DNA of 5,326 nucleotides from an uncultured bacterium (GCA_903872005.1 CAIQJD010000499.1:1-5326); one strand, 5' to 3'. Shown: positions 1 to 5,202, counted from the stretch's first letter. Translations and numbers: made by a program. The notes: a model not told the origin generated them from the sequence alone.

Positions 1-2
1 CC

Positions 3-311
3 CGCGTCGGCGCGCACGTCAAGGAACGCATGCAAACGCTCTATCGGCACAGATATGTGGGCGACATACGCGGCGAGGGATTGCTCCTGGGCATCGAGTT
101 CGTGCAAGATCAGGCGACGCGCCAGGCCTTCCCCGAAGCGGTCAACTTCGGCGGCCGGATCCAATTGGAAGCGCGCCGGCGCGGCCTGCTCCTGCGCGCC
201 TCGCCCTGGTTCATCGGCTTCGGCCCGCCGCTCATCACGACCATGGACGAGGCCGACGCCATGTTCGACATTCTCGACGCGACCATCGTCGCGGTGAGCG
301 CGACGCTGTGA
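3..311 (+). CDS. Class III PLP-dependent aminotransferase, C-terminal fragment
   Basis: This is the last 102 or so codons of a gene that begins before the window; the frame is open from base 3 and ends at TGA 309-311. The visible part matches the small C-terminal domain of class III (ornithine/acetylornithine/GABA/beta-alanine type) aminotransferases. The stretch VGDIRGEGLLLGIEFV corresponds to the family's 'vrg.Gl..giEl' strand. The later GFGPPLITTMDEAD corresponds to the 'n.l.f.PPLiit.eeid' segment near the C-terminus, followed by the final helix. The catalytic lysine and the PLP-binding residues lie upstream and are not visible, so the amino donor cannot be assigned. The ATG at 30 is internal and is not the start. 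In this family the enzyme moves an amino group from an omega-amino compound to a 2-oxo acid in the cytoplasm. Family assignment is good; exact substrate is unknown. Confidence 0.88.
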   Translation, partial: RVGAHVKERMQTLYRHRYVGDIRGEGLLLGIEFVQDQATRQAFPEAVNFGGRIQLEARRRGLLLRASPWFIGFGPPLITTMDEADAMFDILDATIVAVSATL

Positions 312-314
312 AGA

Positions 315-348
315 AACCTCCCGCAGGTTAGGAAACCTGCGGGAGGTT
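315..348. repeat. Perfect nested 15-bp inverted repeat after the aminotransferase
   Basis: The arm AACCTCCCGCAGGTT at 315-329 is followed by the 4-base loop AGGA and then its exact reverse complement at 334-348. Each arm is itself a small inverted repeat (AACCT, five bases, AGGTT), so the element can fold as one long hairpin or as two small ones. It begins 3 bp after the aminotransferase stop. There is no T-run after it, so it is not a standard intrinsic terminator, although the RNA hairpin could still protect or end the upstream transcript. The perfect symmetry and nested design look like a dispersed REP/MITE-like element. That it recurs elsewhere in the genome is inference. Confidence 0.85.
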
Positions 349-352
349 CGGC

Positions 353-381
353 TTGCCATCCGCGCCAAGCGCGGCTACAAT
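353..381 (+). promoter_or_regulatory. Sigma70-type promoter for the DUF2283 gene
   Basis: A -35 box TTGCCA (353-358) and a -10 box TACAAT (376-381) each match consensus at five of six bases and are separated by exactly 17 bp. The predicted start of transcription is near A388, giving a leader of about 24 nt before the ATG at 412. The -35 box begins 4 bp after the inverted repeat at 315-348. Confidence 0.68.
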
Positions 382-411
382 AGAGCCAGCTTGGGAGTAG
401 GGGCATCAGAT

Positions 412-666
412 ATGCAGTTCACCTATGACTCTCGCTACAATATCGCATATATCCAATTCGGGGACAAACGCGCCGGCGTCGAAGCCATCCGCGTCAGCGA
501 TGAACTGATCATTGACATGGCCTCGGATGGCGCGGTCTACGGCATCGAAATGCTCAATGCCAACGAGCAATTGCAGCGCAGCGAACTCGCCGGCCTGGTA
601 GTTATCAACGAAGCCACCGGCGAGCGCGCCGAAGCGCCATTGGCACTGAGATTGCGGTTGCAGTAA
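412..666 (+). CDS. DUF2283 family small protein
   Basis: This encodes an 84-residue protein. It fits the DUF2283 pattern, in which a 'YDpeaDalYI' strand is followed by a 'viiDyd..G.ivGIEil' strand: here YDSRYNIAYIQF lies at residues 4-15 and LIIDMASDGAVYGIEML follows around residues 34-50. The usual acidic residue before the 'aYI' strand is Asn here. I prefer ATG 412 over TTG 391 because the homologous part starts there, purine-rich GTAGGGG lies about 8 nt upstream, and TTG 391 would sit almost at the predicted transcript start. The family's biochemical role is not established; members are often found beside RelE-like or DUF4258 proteins and have been suggested to act as antitoxin-like partners. 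A RelE-like gene does follow 72 bp downstream, but with its own promoter candidate. The function stays open. Confidence 0.82.
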   Translation: MQFTYDSRYNIAYIQFGDKRAGVEAIRVSDELIIDMASDGAVYGIEMLNANEQLQRSELAGLVVINEATGERAEAPLALRLRLQ

Positions 667-678
667 CGCACAAATGGG

Positions 679-719
679 ATCCAAGAGAGTCACACTTGGA
701 TTTGCTCAGAAGGCAAATC
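679..719. promoter_or_regulatory. Two overlapping inverted repeats upstream of the toxin gene
   Basis: ATCCAAG (679-685) is the reverse complement of CTTGGAT (695-701), with a 9-base spacer. GATTTGC (699-705) is the reverse complement of GCAAATC (713-719), with a 7-base spacer. The two repeats share bases 699-701, so as RNA hairpins they would exclude each other. The second repeat covers the likely -35 and spacer region of the toxin promoter. This is where an autoregulating toxin-antitoxin complex would be expected to bind. No T-run follows, so a terminator for the DUF2283 gene is less likely. Confidence 0.5.
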
Positions 720-729
720 TAGCTAGAAT
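702..729 (+). promoter_or_regulatory. Candidate promoter of the toxin-antitoxin operon
   Basis: The -10 box TAGAAT (724-729) matches consensus at five of six bases. The best -35 candidate, TTGCTC (702-707), is weak and has a 16-bp spacer. Transcription would start near 735-737, only a few bases before the toxin ATG at 739, implying a leaderless or nearly leaderless mRNA. The weak -35 box and overlapping dyads suggest a regulated promoter. Confidence rests mostly on the -10 box. Confidence 0.45.
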
Positions 730-738
730 ATAGCCAGA

Positions 739-1032
739 ATGCGCTACGAAATAGTTCTCTCGCCAGAAGCTATTGATGATTTGCGTCACTTGCCGGCGCA
801 TGTTCGCGCCGCAGTGAAGGATGCCATTCAGCAGCACTTACACTTTGAGCCGACGATGACCAGCAAGAGCCGCATAAAGCGGCTACGTGGCCTGTCGCGC
901 CCGCAGTATCGTTTGCGAACGGAAGATATCAGGGTGTTTTACGACGTGAATGAAGGCACCGTAGAAGTTCTGGCCATCATTTCGAAAGACAAAGCCGAGG
1001 AATGGCTGGAACGGTGCGGGAGGAGACCATGA
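739..1032 (+). CDS. RelE/ParE-superfamily toxin
   Basis: This encodes a 97-residue basic protein with the RelE/ParE fold signature. The N-terminal strand and helix (MRYEIVLSPEAIDDLRHLP) are followed by a long helix, a basic 'K.rLrGl..pqYRLR' segment around residues 47-61, and the C-terminal strands RVFYDVNEGTVEVLAI ending in KDKAEEWL. RelE-type toxins cut mRNA in the ribosomal A site, while ParE-type toxins poison gyrase. The YRLRTEDIRVFYDV block is RelE-like, but target choice cannot be proven by eye. Its TGA overlaps the antitoxin ATG (ATGA at 1029-1032), so the two genes are translationally coupled. There is no Shine-Dalgarno sequence in the 15 bases before ATG 739, which suggests weak or leaderless translation. 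Toxin-first order is the reverse of classical RelBE. Confidence 0.87.
   Translation: MRYEIVLSPEAIDDLRHLPAHVRAAVKDAIQQHLHFEPTMTSKSRIKRLRGLSRPQYRLRTEDIRVFYDVNEGTVEVLAIISKDKAEEWLERCGRRP
1018..1025 (+). promoter_or_regulatory. Strong ribosome binding site of the antitoxin
   Basis: GGGAGGAG lies 3 bases before ATG 1029, inside the end of the toxin coding sequence. It selects ATG 1029 over the in-frame ATG at 1002, which has no such site. It contrasts with the toxin, which has none, and so favours an excess of antitoxin. Confidence 0.75.
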
Positions 1033-1274
1033 AACAGGTGGCGCTATCCGAAGTGAAGGATGACCTGTCTAAATACATGCGCATGGCCGAAGAAGAAGAG
1101 ATCGTGATCACGCGGCACGGCAAGCCGGCCGGCATCCTTATTGGCTTCAGTTCTGAAGAGGATTGGTTCGACTACCGCCTGGAAAACGATCCGCGCTTCT
1201 TGGAGCGCATTGCTCAGGCAAGACAGAGTTTGCGACGCGGTGAGGGAGTGCGACTTGAAGAGTTGGTAGAATGA
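1029..1274 (+). CDS. Phd/YefM-family antitoxin
   Basis: This encodes an 81-residue acidic protein. The N-terminal half carries the Phd/YefM pattern: KQVALSEVKDDLSKYM (residues 2-17) matches the DNA-binding helix, and EEEIVITRHGKPAGILIGF (residues 21-39) matches the 'pviItr.GkpvavLvs' strand region. The C-terminal half (DWFDYRLENDPRFLERIAQARQ and after) is the acidic, probably flexible part that would wrap and neutralise the toxin. As known for the family, the N-terminal domain dimerises, binds operator DNA and represses its own operon together with the toxin. The toxin overlap (ATGA 1029-1032) and the next gene's overlap (ATGA 1271-1274) place it in the middle of a coupled three-gene unit. 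Its likely operators are the inverted repeats at 679-719. Confidence 0.87.
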   Translation: MKQVALSEVKDDLSKYMRMAEEEEIVITRHGKPAGILIGFSSEEDWFDYRLENDPRFLERIAQARQSLRRGEGVRLEELVE

Positions 1275-1489
1275 TTGAGCCCCACCGTCCCGAACAGCGG
1301 GCGCCAGACACAGCCGGCACGGCAATGACCTGGACAGAGATCCGTGCAATCGCACGTGAGCGAGCGCGCGGGTTGCAGGGCGTCCCGCGCGATGAACTGG
1401 CGCGCCGCTTCACGGAAGTCAGCGAGAAGATTCGCACCCAGGCTATTGCCGCCGGCACGGCCATCGAAGGGGACTGGCAAGCTGACTGA
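1271..1489 (+). CDS. Small helical protein, third gene of the toxin-antitoxin unit
   Basis: This encodes 72 residues. Its ATG overlaps the antitoxin stop codon (ATGA 1271-1274), the same arrangement as between toxin and antitoxin, so it is probably made by translational coupling; only a weak GGTAG lies upstream. I do not recognise a named domain. From Met19 the sequence looks structured: MTWTEIRAIARERARG is an amphipathic helix, DELARRFTEVSEKIRTQAI a second, and the tail GTAIEGDWQAD is loop-like with an acidic end. Residues 1-18 look disordered, and ATG 1325 (Met19) is an alternative start but has no ribosome binding site. I have an uncertain impression of similar short proteins beside toxin-antitoxin genes in related genomes. 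It could be an accessory factor or simply a passenger of the cassette. Confidence 0.62.
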   Translation: MIEPHRPEQRAPDTAGTAMTWTEIRAIARERARGLQGVPRDELARRFTEVSEKIRTQAIAAGTAIEGDWQAD

Positions 1490-1518
1490 AGAGCTACACG
1501 CTCTCGTGGGAGGGCTAC

Positions 1519-1815
1519 ATGCGAACGTATCACTGTGCCGAACTATGGGTCTATGCTTTTGAGCCGCTTCATTTCTACGCTACTGACCCAGAGTTGGTCA
1601 AATGGGCTGAGAGTGAAGTGAGGCTATTGTATCCAAAGTGCAAGACTTCAGAGGCATCTTCAGCTCATGTGCGCTTCGACAAGATCGATAACGGGGGCAA
1701 GGTGACAGTGTGGCACTTGCTGAAGCTGCTCTGTGCACGCGGCTGGGAACCAGTCGGTTGTTCTGAAGGGGACTCGAGCATACGGTACTTGCTTCGTCTT
1801 GCCATTGACGGCTGA
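1519..1815 (+). CDS. Uncharacterised 98-residue protein with DUF4177-like tail
   Basis: ATG 1519 is preceded by a strong site GGGAGGG (1508-1514), and the frame stays open for 98 residues. Codon use is less GC-biased than in the flanking metabolic genes. The N-terminal half (residues 3-40) contains aromatic strands and a helix, TDPELVKWAESEVRLLYP. The C-terminal half, HLLKLLCARGWEPVG followed by SIRYLLRL, resembles the 'lL.elGaeGWElv...yllkR' pattern of DUF4177-like small proteins; this is a weak match made by eye. It starts 29 bp after the previous gene, so it may be co-transcribed with the toxin-antitoxin unit; no separate promoter is visible. There is no signal peptide. Function unknown. 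Confidence 0.6.
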   Translation: MRTYHCAELWVYAFEPLHFYATDPELVKWAESEVRLLYPKCKTSEASSAHVRFDKIDNGGKVTVWHLLKLLCARGWEPVGCSEGDSSIRYLLRLAIDG

Positions 1816-1852
1816 AATAATCTGGCCCTCACAACGACTGCCTTGCAGGGAT

Positions 1853-1858
1853 AGGAGA
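1853..1858 (+). promoter_or_regulatory. Ribosome binding site selecting the TTG start of the lipoprotein
   Basis: AGGAGA lies 6 bases before TTG 1865. It decides the start: the upstream in-frame GTG at 1733 lies inside the preceding gene and would put 44 unrelated residues before a clean lipoprotein signal peptide. Confidence 0.7.
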
Positions 1859-1864
1859 CTCCGT

Positions 1865-3145
1865 TTGAATCCGAGACGCATCGCGCCTGCCTGGCCGGCG
1901 ATTCTCGCCCTGGCCCTCCTGCTGCCGGCCATCTTGCTCCTCGCCTCCGCCTGCTCGCTGCGGCCGCTCCTGACCGACGTGCAGGTCGCGCCGGCGCGCA
2001 TCTCGCCGGACGCCGACGGCAAGGACGACGTGACCCTCATCACCTACCGGCTGACCCGCAGCGCCAACCTCTCCATCTACTTCGAGAACGCGGCGGGCCA
2101 GCGTTTCTACTTCCGCCAGGAGCGCCGGCGCTCGCGCGGGCCGTACAACGTCTACTGGGGCGGCGTCATCGCCGGCGAGACCCTCTACCAGACCGAATTC
2201 ACCAAAGAGACGGTCAAGAGCCGCGTCCTGCCCGATGGCGCGTACACCTGGTTCATCGAGGCCACCGACGATAACGGCCACACGCAGACCGCCAACGGCA
2301 CCCTGGAGATCGCCGGCGCGGATACCACCATCCCCGAGCTGCAAAACTTCTCCGTCGCGCCGCAGGTCTTCACGCCCAATCAAGACGGCCTGAGCGACCG
2401 CGTCACGGTGACCTACTATCTCACCAAGCCGGCCAACGTGACCGTCTATCTCCTCCAGCCGGACGGCTCGACCTATCCCCTGGCCGAGAAAGAGCGCGAG
2501 ATCAAGCCCGGCGAGGTCGGCCTGCACATCTACGACTATGATGGCGGCGTGGACAAGGGCGCCGACCCGCCGGCCGACGGCGACTACACCGTGGTCGCCG
2601 AGGCGCAGGACAAAGCCGGCAACCTGGTCATCGTGAACAGCGCCCTCACCATCCAGGAGGGCGGCGTGCCGCGCGCCGACATCATTCAGGCCGCCGTCGA
2701 GTTCAGTCCCAAGATCATCCCCCTGGGCGGGACGCTCTACTTCACCGCCACGGTAGAGAACTTCGGCAGCGTGCCGATCCGCACCACCGGCCCGACGCCG
2801 GGCACAGCCTATCGGGGCGACGAGAACTTCAACACGCTCAAATGGTACGAGGAACCCGGCGCGTGGCGCTTCGGCATTGACTTCGAGACGAACTCCACCG
2901 GCCGGCCCTATCCCTACCGCTACGCCATCGGCAGCGACAGCGCCCTGACCATCCGCACCATCAACGGCCAGCAGTACCGCTACCTGATGCCCGGCCAACG
3001 CGCCATCATCACCGGCTCCATCCAGATCGTGGACGAGCCGCCGCGCAACCCGATCTACTTCTGGGCCGGCGTGATTCACGAGTCCGTCAGCATTGACTCC
3101 TTCAACGATCACGTTGACCCGCAGCAGATTTCGATAGGGTTCTGA
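1865..3145 (+). CDS. Lipoprotein with two FlgD/CHU_C-like Ig repeats
   Basis: This encodes 426 residues from TTG 1865. The signal peptide has a basic start (MNPRR), a hydrophobic core (residues 12-26) and a lipobox-like LASAC ending at Cys30, so a membrane-anchored lipoprotein facing outward is predicted. The Ala at position -3 is less common than Leu. Two Ig-like repeats follow. Repeat 1 spans about 39-150, with SPDADGKDDV (47-56) and later LPDGAYTWFIEATDDNG. Repeat 2 spans about 160-264, with TPNQDGLSDRV (170-180) and later PADGDYTVVAEAQDKAGN. This 'P..DG..D' entry and 'DG.Y' exit are typical of FlgD-Ig/CHU_C-type modules. Residues about 278-390 form a third beta-rich domain resembling CARDB/NEW3-like repeats (GGTLYFTATVENFGSVPI). 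No catalytic motif is seen, so a structural or binding role is likely. The glycosyltransferase starts 2 bp after the stop. Function is inferred only at the level of architecture. Confidence 0.83.
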   Translation: MNPRRIAPAWPAILALALLLPAILLLASACSLRPLLTDVQVAPARISPDADGKDDVTLITYRLTRSANLSIYFENAAGQRFYFRQERRRSRGPYNVYWGGVIAGETLYQTEFTKETVKSRVLPDGAYTWFIEATDDNGHTQTANGTLEIAGADTTIPELQNFSVAPQVFTPNQDGLSDRVTVTYYLTKPANVTVYLLQPDGSTYPLAEKEREIKPGEVGLHIYDYDGGVDKGADPPADGDYTVVAEAQDKAGNLVIVNSALTIQEGGVPRADIIQAAVEFSPKIIPLGGTLYFTATVENFGSVPIRTTGPTPGTAYRGDENFNTLKWYEEPGAWRFGIDFETNSTGRPYPYRYAIGSDSALTIRTINGQQYRYLMPGQRAIITGSIQIVDEPPRNPIYFWAGVIHESVSIDSFNDHVDPQQISIGF

Positions 3146-3147
3146 GG

Positions 3148-4152
3148 ATGAGCGGACGCCGGCTCGATTTGGCCGTGGTCATCGTGAGCTGGAACGTGCG
3201 CGATCTACTGGCGAAGTGCCTGGAGGCGCTGCAAAGCGAGATCGCCGCCGCCGGCGTCTCGGCCGAAACCTGGGTCGTGGACAACGCTAGCAAAGACGAC
3301 AGCGTCGAGATGCTGCGCCGGCGCTTCCCCGCCATCCAGATCATCGCCAACGCCGACAATCGCGGCTTCGCAGCCGCCAACAATCAGGCGCTGCGCGCCA
3401 TCGGATTCGACGCGAATGCCGTAGGGGCGCGCCTTGTGCGCGCCCAGGCCGATACGCCGGCGTATGTCCTCCTGCTGAATCCCGACACCACATTGCAGAC
3501 CGGCGCTCTGGCAACCTGGCTCCAGACCGCCCAGGCCTGGCCGGCTGCCGGCGTCATCGGGCCATCCCTGCGCTATCCCGACGGCCAGTTCCAGCATTCG
3601 GCCTTCGCCTTTCCGACCCTGTGGCAGATCTTCTTCGACTTTTACCCGCTGCACCATCGTCTGATCGGCTCGCGGCTCAATGGGCGCTATCCGCGCGCCC
3701 GCTACGCCGCCGGCCGACCTTTCGGCATCGCCCACCCCCTCGGCGCGGCCATGCTCATCCGACGCGAGGCCATCGCCGCCGCCGGCCTGCTGGACGAGGG
3801 CTTCTTCATCTACGCCGAAGAAGTGGACTGGTGCATGCGCATGCGCGCCGCTGGCTGGCCGGCCCTCTGCGCGCCGGCCGTCGTCGTCACGCACCACGAG
3901 GCCCAAAGCACGCGGCAGTTCAAAGAGGGCATGTTCGTGGCCCTGTGGAAGAGCCGGCTGCGCCTCTTCGCCAAACACTACCCGCCGGCCTTTAACTGGG
4001 CGGCGCGCCGCTTGCTGCGCCTGGGCCTGGCGCGCCTGCGCCGGCAGGCCCAGGCTGAGCGCCGCGCCGGCGCGTTGGACGAGCCGACGTTTATCCGCCG
4101 CCTGACTGCTTTCGATGATGTGGAGCGCATGAGTCGCGCGCCGGCCGCGTGA
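3148..4152 (+). CDS. GT2 family glycosyltransferase, rhamnosyltransferase-like
   Basis: This encodes 334 residues of the GT-A fold. Visible motifs in order are VVIVSWN (10-16, first strand), VVDNASKDDS (43-52, nucleotide-sugar binding), NRGFAAANNQAL (71-82), LLLNPDT (108-114, the DXD-equivalent metal site), GPSLRYPDG (138-146), PLGAAMLIRREAI (197-209), and GFFIYAEEVDWCMRMRAAGW (218-237), which carries the acidic catalytic-base region. A basic C-terminal helix follows. These fit the WcaE/WbbL-like branch that transfers sugars, often rhamnose, to lipid-linked or surface glycans at the cytoplasmic face; donor and acceptor are not readable. Between NRGFAAANNQ and LLLNPD there are roughly 15 more residues than usual, coded by a GC-palindrome (see the repeat at 3421-3445). 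The gene starts 2 bp after the lipoprotein stop with AGGG 8 nt upstream, implying coupled translation. Confidence 0.93.
   Translation: MSGRRLDLAVVIVSWNVRDLLAKCLEALQSEIAAAGVSAETWVVDNASKDDSVEMLRRRFPAIQIIANADNRGFAAANNQALRAIGFDANAVGARLVRAQADTPAYVLLLNPDTTLQTGALATWLQTAQAWPAAGVIGPSLRYPDGQFQHSAFAFPTLWQIFFDFYPLHHRLIGSRLNGRYPRARYAAGRPFGIAHPLGAAMLIRREAIAAAGLLDEGFFIYAEEVDWCMRMRAAGWPALCAPAVVVTHHEAQSTRQFKEGMFVALWKSRLRLFAKHYPPAFNWAARRLLRLGLARLRRQAQAERRAGALDEPTFIRRLTAFDDVERMSRAPAA
3421..3445. repeat. GTAGGGGCGCGCC-type palindrome inside the glycosyltransferase gene
   Basis: GGGCGCGC (3425-3432) and GCGCGCCC (3438-3445) are perfect reverse complements around the 5-base loop CTTGT, preceded by GTAG. It codes for residues 92-100 (VGARLVRAQ) in a region where the family normally has a short linker. 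It resembles the 'GTAGGGGCG...CGCCCC' palindromes I recall as dispersed between genes in Chloroflexota and some cyanobacteria. Relationship to that family is inference. Confidence 0.6.
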
Positions 4153-4165
4153 CGCCACGCCGGCC

Positions 4166-4171
4166 AGGAGG
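4166..4171 (+). promoter_or_regulatory. Ribosome binding site selecting the TTG start of the permease
   Basis: A perfect AGGAGG lies 5 bases before TTG 4177. No ATG lies within reach that would keep the first membrane helix, so the TTG is accepted as the start. Confidence 0.75.
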
Positions 4172-4176
4172 CAACA

Positions 4177-5130
4177 TTGCTCTTCGACGTCGTCACCATC
4201 ACCACCGGCCTTGCCCTGGTCGTCCTGGCAGTCCTCTTCTTGCGCCATCGCGGCATCCTGAATGAGCAGCACAGCGTATTGGTAGAGACGCTGCTCATCC
4301 AGATCGTCTTGCCGGCCGACACTCTCTTTGACCTCAGCCAGGCAACGTTGAAGTCTACCCACGTGACGATGATCCTCACGCTGCTGACAGCCTGTTTGCT
4401 CAACCTCGGTATCGGCTATGGCCTGGGCCGGCTGTTGCGCCTGCGCCGGCCCGAAATCGGCGCGCTGATGCTCTCCCTCGGCTTTGCCGAGACGGCCCTG
4501 ATCGCAGTGCCGGTGCTGAAGACCCTCTATCCGGCGCAGATCGAAATGCACGCCGACGTCATCGTTGCCAGCGAGATCGGCATGGTCCTGCCCACTCTGA
4601 TCCTGGGGCCGATCATCGCCCAGCTCTTCGGCGAAGGACGCGGCTCCGCCAGGCCGGCGCGCCTGATCCTGGAAGCCGTGCGGGACTATGTCCGCTCGCC
4701 CCTCTGCATGGCCCTGCTGCTCGGCCTGTTCATCGCCGCGACGCGGCTCACCTTCGGCCCCATTCTGAGCGAAATCAGCGACCGCATGCTCGAAGCCGCC
4801 AGCAGCGGCCTGACGCTCCTGGCGCTGGTCTTCATCGGGTTGATCCTCAAGCCAGGTTCCTGGCGGCGCTATTGGCCGGCATTGCTCATCGTCATCGTGA
4901 TGCAGCAGATCACGGACCCCATTTTGACCGCCGGCGTCGCCAACGTCTTCAAACTCAAGCCGATGGAGAAGGAAGTCCTGGAAATCCTCAGCCTGACGCC
5001 GGCGGCTCTCCTGGCGCCGGCCTTCGCCGCGCGCCACAAGTGCGCGCCGGAGATGTCTGCCGCCCTCACCTGCGCCAGCATGGCATCAGCGTTGGTCCTC
5101 TTCCCCGCCATCTATTTGGTCCTACATTAA
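4177..5130 (+). CDS. AEC family (auxin efflux carrier-type) permease
   Basis: This encodes 317 residues, the usual length for bacterial AEC (Mem_trans) carriers. About ten hydrophobic helices can be read: 4-22, 34-51, 62-84, 94-117, 128-150, 174-189, 204-224, 232-254, 267-285 and 294-316, in two halves of five separated by a charged loop at 152-173. Family-like features are the LPADTLF segment in helix 2, the bent FAETALIAVPVL in helix 4, and ASSGLTLLALVFIGLIL in helix 7. Bacterial members usually export or exchange carboxylates such as malate or malonate, or are uncharacterised; no substrate can be assigned here. The gene starts 24 bp after the glycosyltransferase and probably shares its transcript. 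Helix 4 lacks the Gly-Asn-rich motif seen in many AEC members, so this may be a divergent subgroup. Confidence 0.85.
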   Translation: MLFDVVTITTGLALVVLAVLFLRHRGILNEQHSVLVETLLIQIVLPADTLFDLSQATLKSTHVTMILTLLTACLLNLGIGYGLGRLLRLRRPEIGALMLSLGFAETALIAVPVLKTLYPAQIEMHADVIVASEIGMVLPTLILGPIIAQLFGEGRGSARPARLILEAVRDYVRSPLCMALLLGLFIAATRLTFGPILSEISDRMLEAASSGLTLLALVFIGLILKPGSWRRYWPALLIVIVMQQITDPILTAGVANVFKLKPMEKEVLEILSLTPAALLAPAFAARHKCAPEMSAALTCASMASALVLFPAIYLVLH

Positions 5131-5148
5131 GAGTCCGCGCGCATTCTG

Positions 5149-5158
5149 CAAACGTTTG
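5149..5158. promoter_or_regulatory. LacI/PurR-like operator overlapping the -35 box
   Basis: CAAACGTTTG is a perfect 10-bp palindrome with central CG. With its preceding G it matches 11 of the 12 bases of the PurR-type core GCAAACGTTTGC. LacI/GalR-family regulators typically bind such central-CG palindromes. Its last three bases are the first three bases of the -35 box TTGACA, so binding would be expected to block RNA polymerase. Which regulator binds is inference. Confidence 0.5.
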
Positions 5159-5184
5159 ACAGTCAACTCCTGCGATGATACAAT
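5156..5184 (+). promoter_or_regulatory. Near-consensus sigma70-type promoter P1
   Basis: A perfect -35 box TTGACA (5156-5161), a 17-bp spacer and the -10 box TACAAT (5179-5184, five of six) make the strongest promoter in the window. Start of transcription is expected near 5191. It faces right, towards a gene beyond the window. Confidence 0.8.
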
Positions 5185-5202
5185 ATTAACGTTGTAGTTG
5201 AC
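5156..5202. promoter_or_regulatory. TTGAC/GTCAA dyads around promoter P1
   Basis: TTGAC (5156-5160) and GTCAA (5162-5166) form an 11-bp palindrome around A5161. GTCAACT (5162-5168) also pairs as an inverted repeat with AGTTGAC (5196-5202), bracketing the -10 box and the expected start of transcription. Such symmetry across a promoter suggests binding of a dimeric repressor or looping between two sites. Confidence 0.45.

Noticed and set aside
315..348. Inverted repeat as a CRISPR repeat or ordinary intrinsic terminator
   Set aside because: Only one unit is present, with no spacer array, and no T-run follows the hairpin.
391..411. TTG 391 as start of the DUF2283 gene
   Set aside because: It would begin almost at the predicted start of transcription and add residues that do not fit the family; ATG 412 is better placed.
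1490..1504. Short hairpin AGAGC-TACAC-GCTCT after the third cassette gene
   Set aside because: The stem is only 5 bp with no T-run, so it is too weak to call a terminator.
1799..1833. TTGCCA and TTGACG near the end of the 98-residue gene as a lipoprotein promoter
   Set aside because: No acceptable -10 box lies 16-18 bp downstream of either, and AATAAT at 1816-1821 has no properly spaced -35 partner.
1733..1864. Upstream GTG start extending the lipoprotein by 44 residues
   Set aside because: The extension overlaps the end of the preceding gene in another frame, has no ribosome binding site, and would bury the signal peptide. TTG 1865 with AGGAGA upstream is better.
1829..3112. Open frame of 427 codons on the - strand
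   Set aside because: It lies antisense to the lipoprotein gene, has no recognisable motif, and its Val/Gly/Asp-rich composition mirrors the sense codons.
3205..5037. Open frame of 610 codons on the - strand
   Set aside because: It runs antisense across the glycosyltransferase and permease genes, which have clear family motifs and ribosome binding sites. The protein is an artefact rich in Gln, Asp, Arg and Gly, as expected opposite GC-rich codons.
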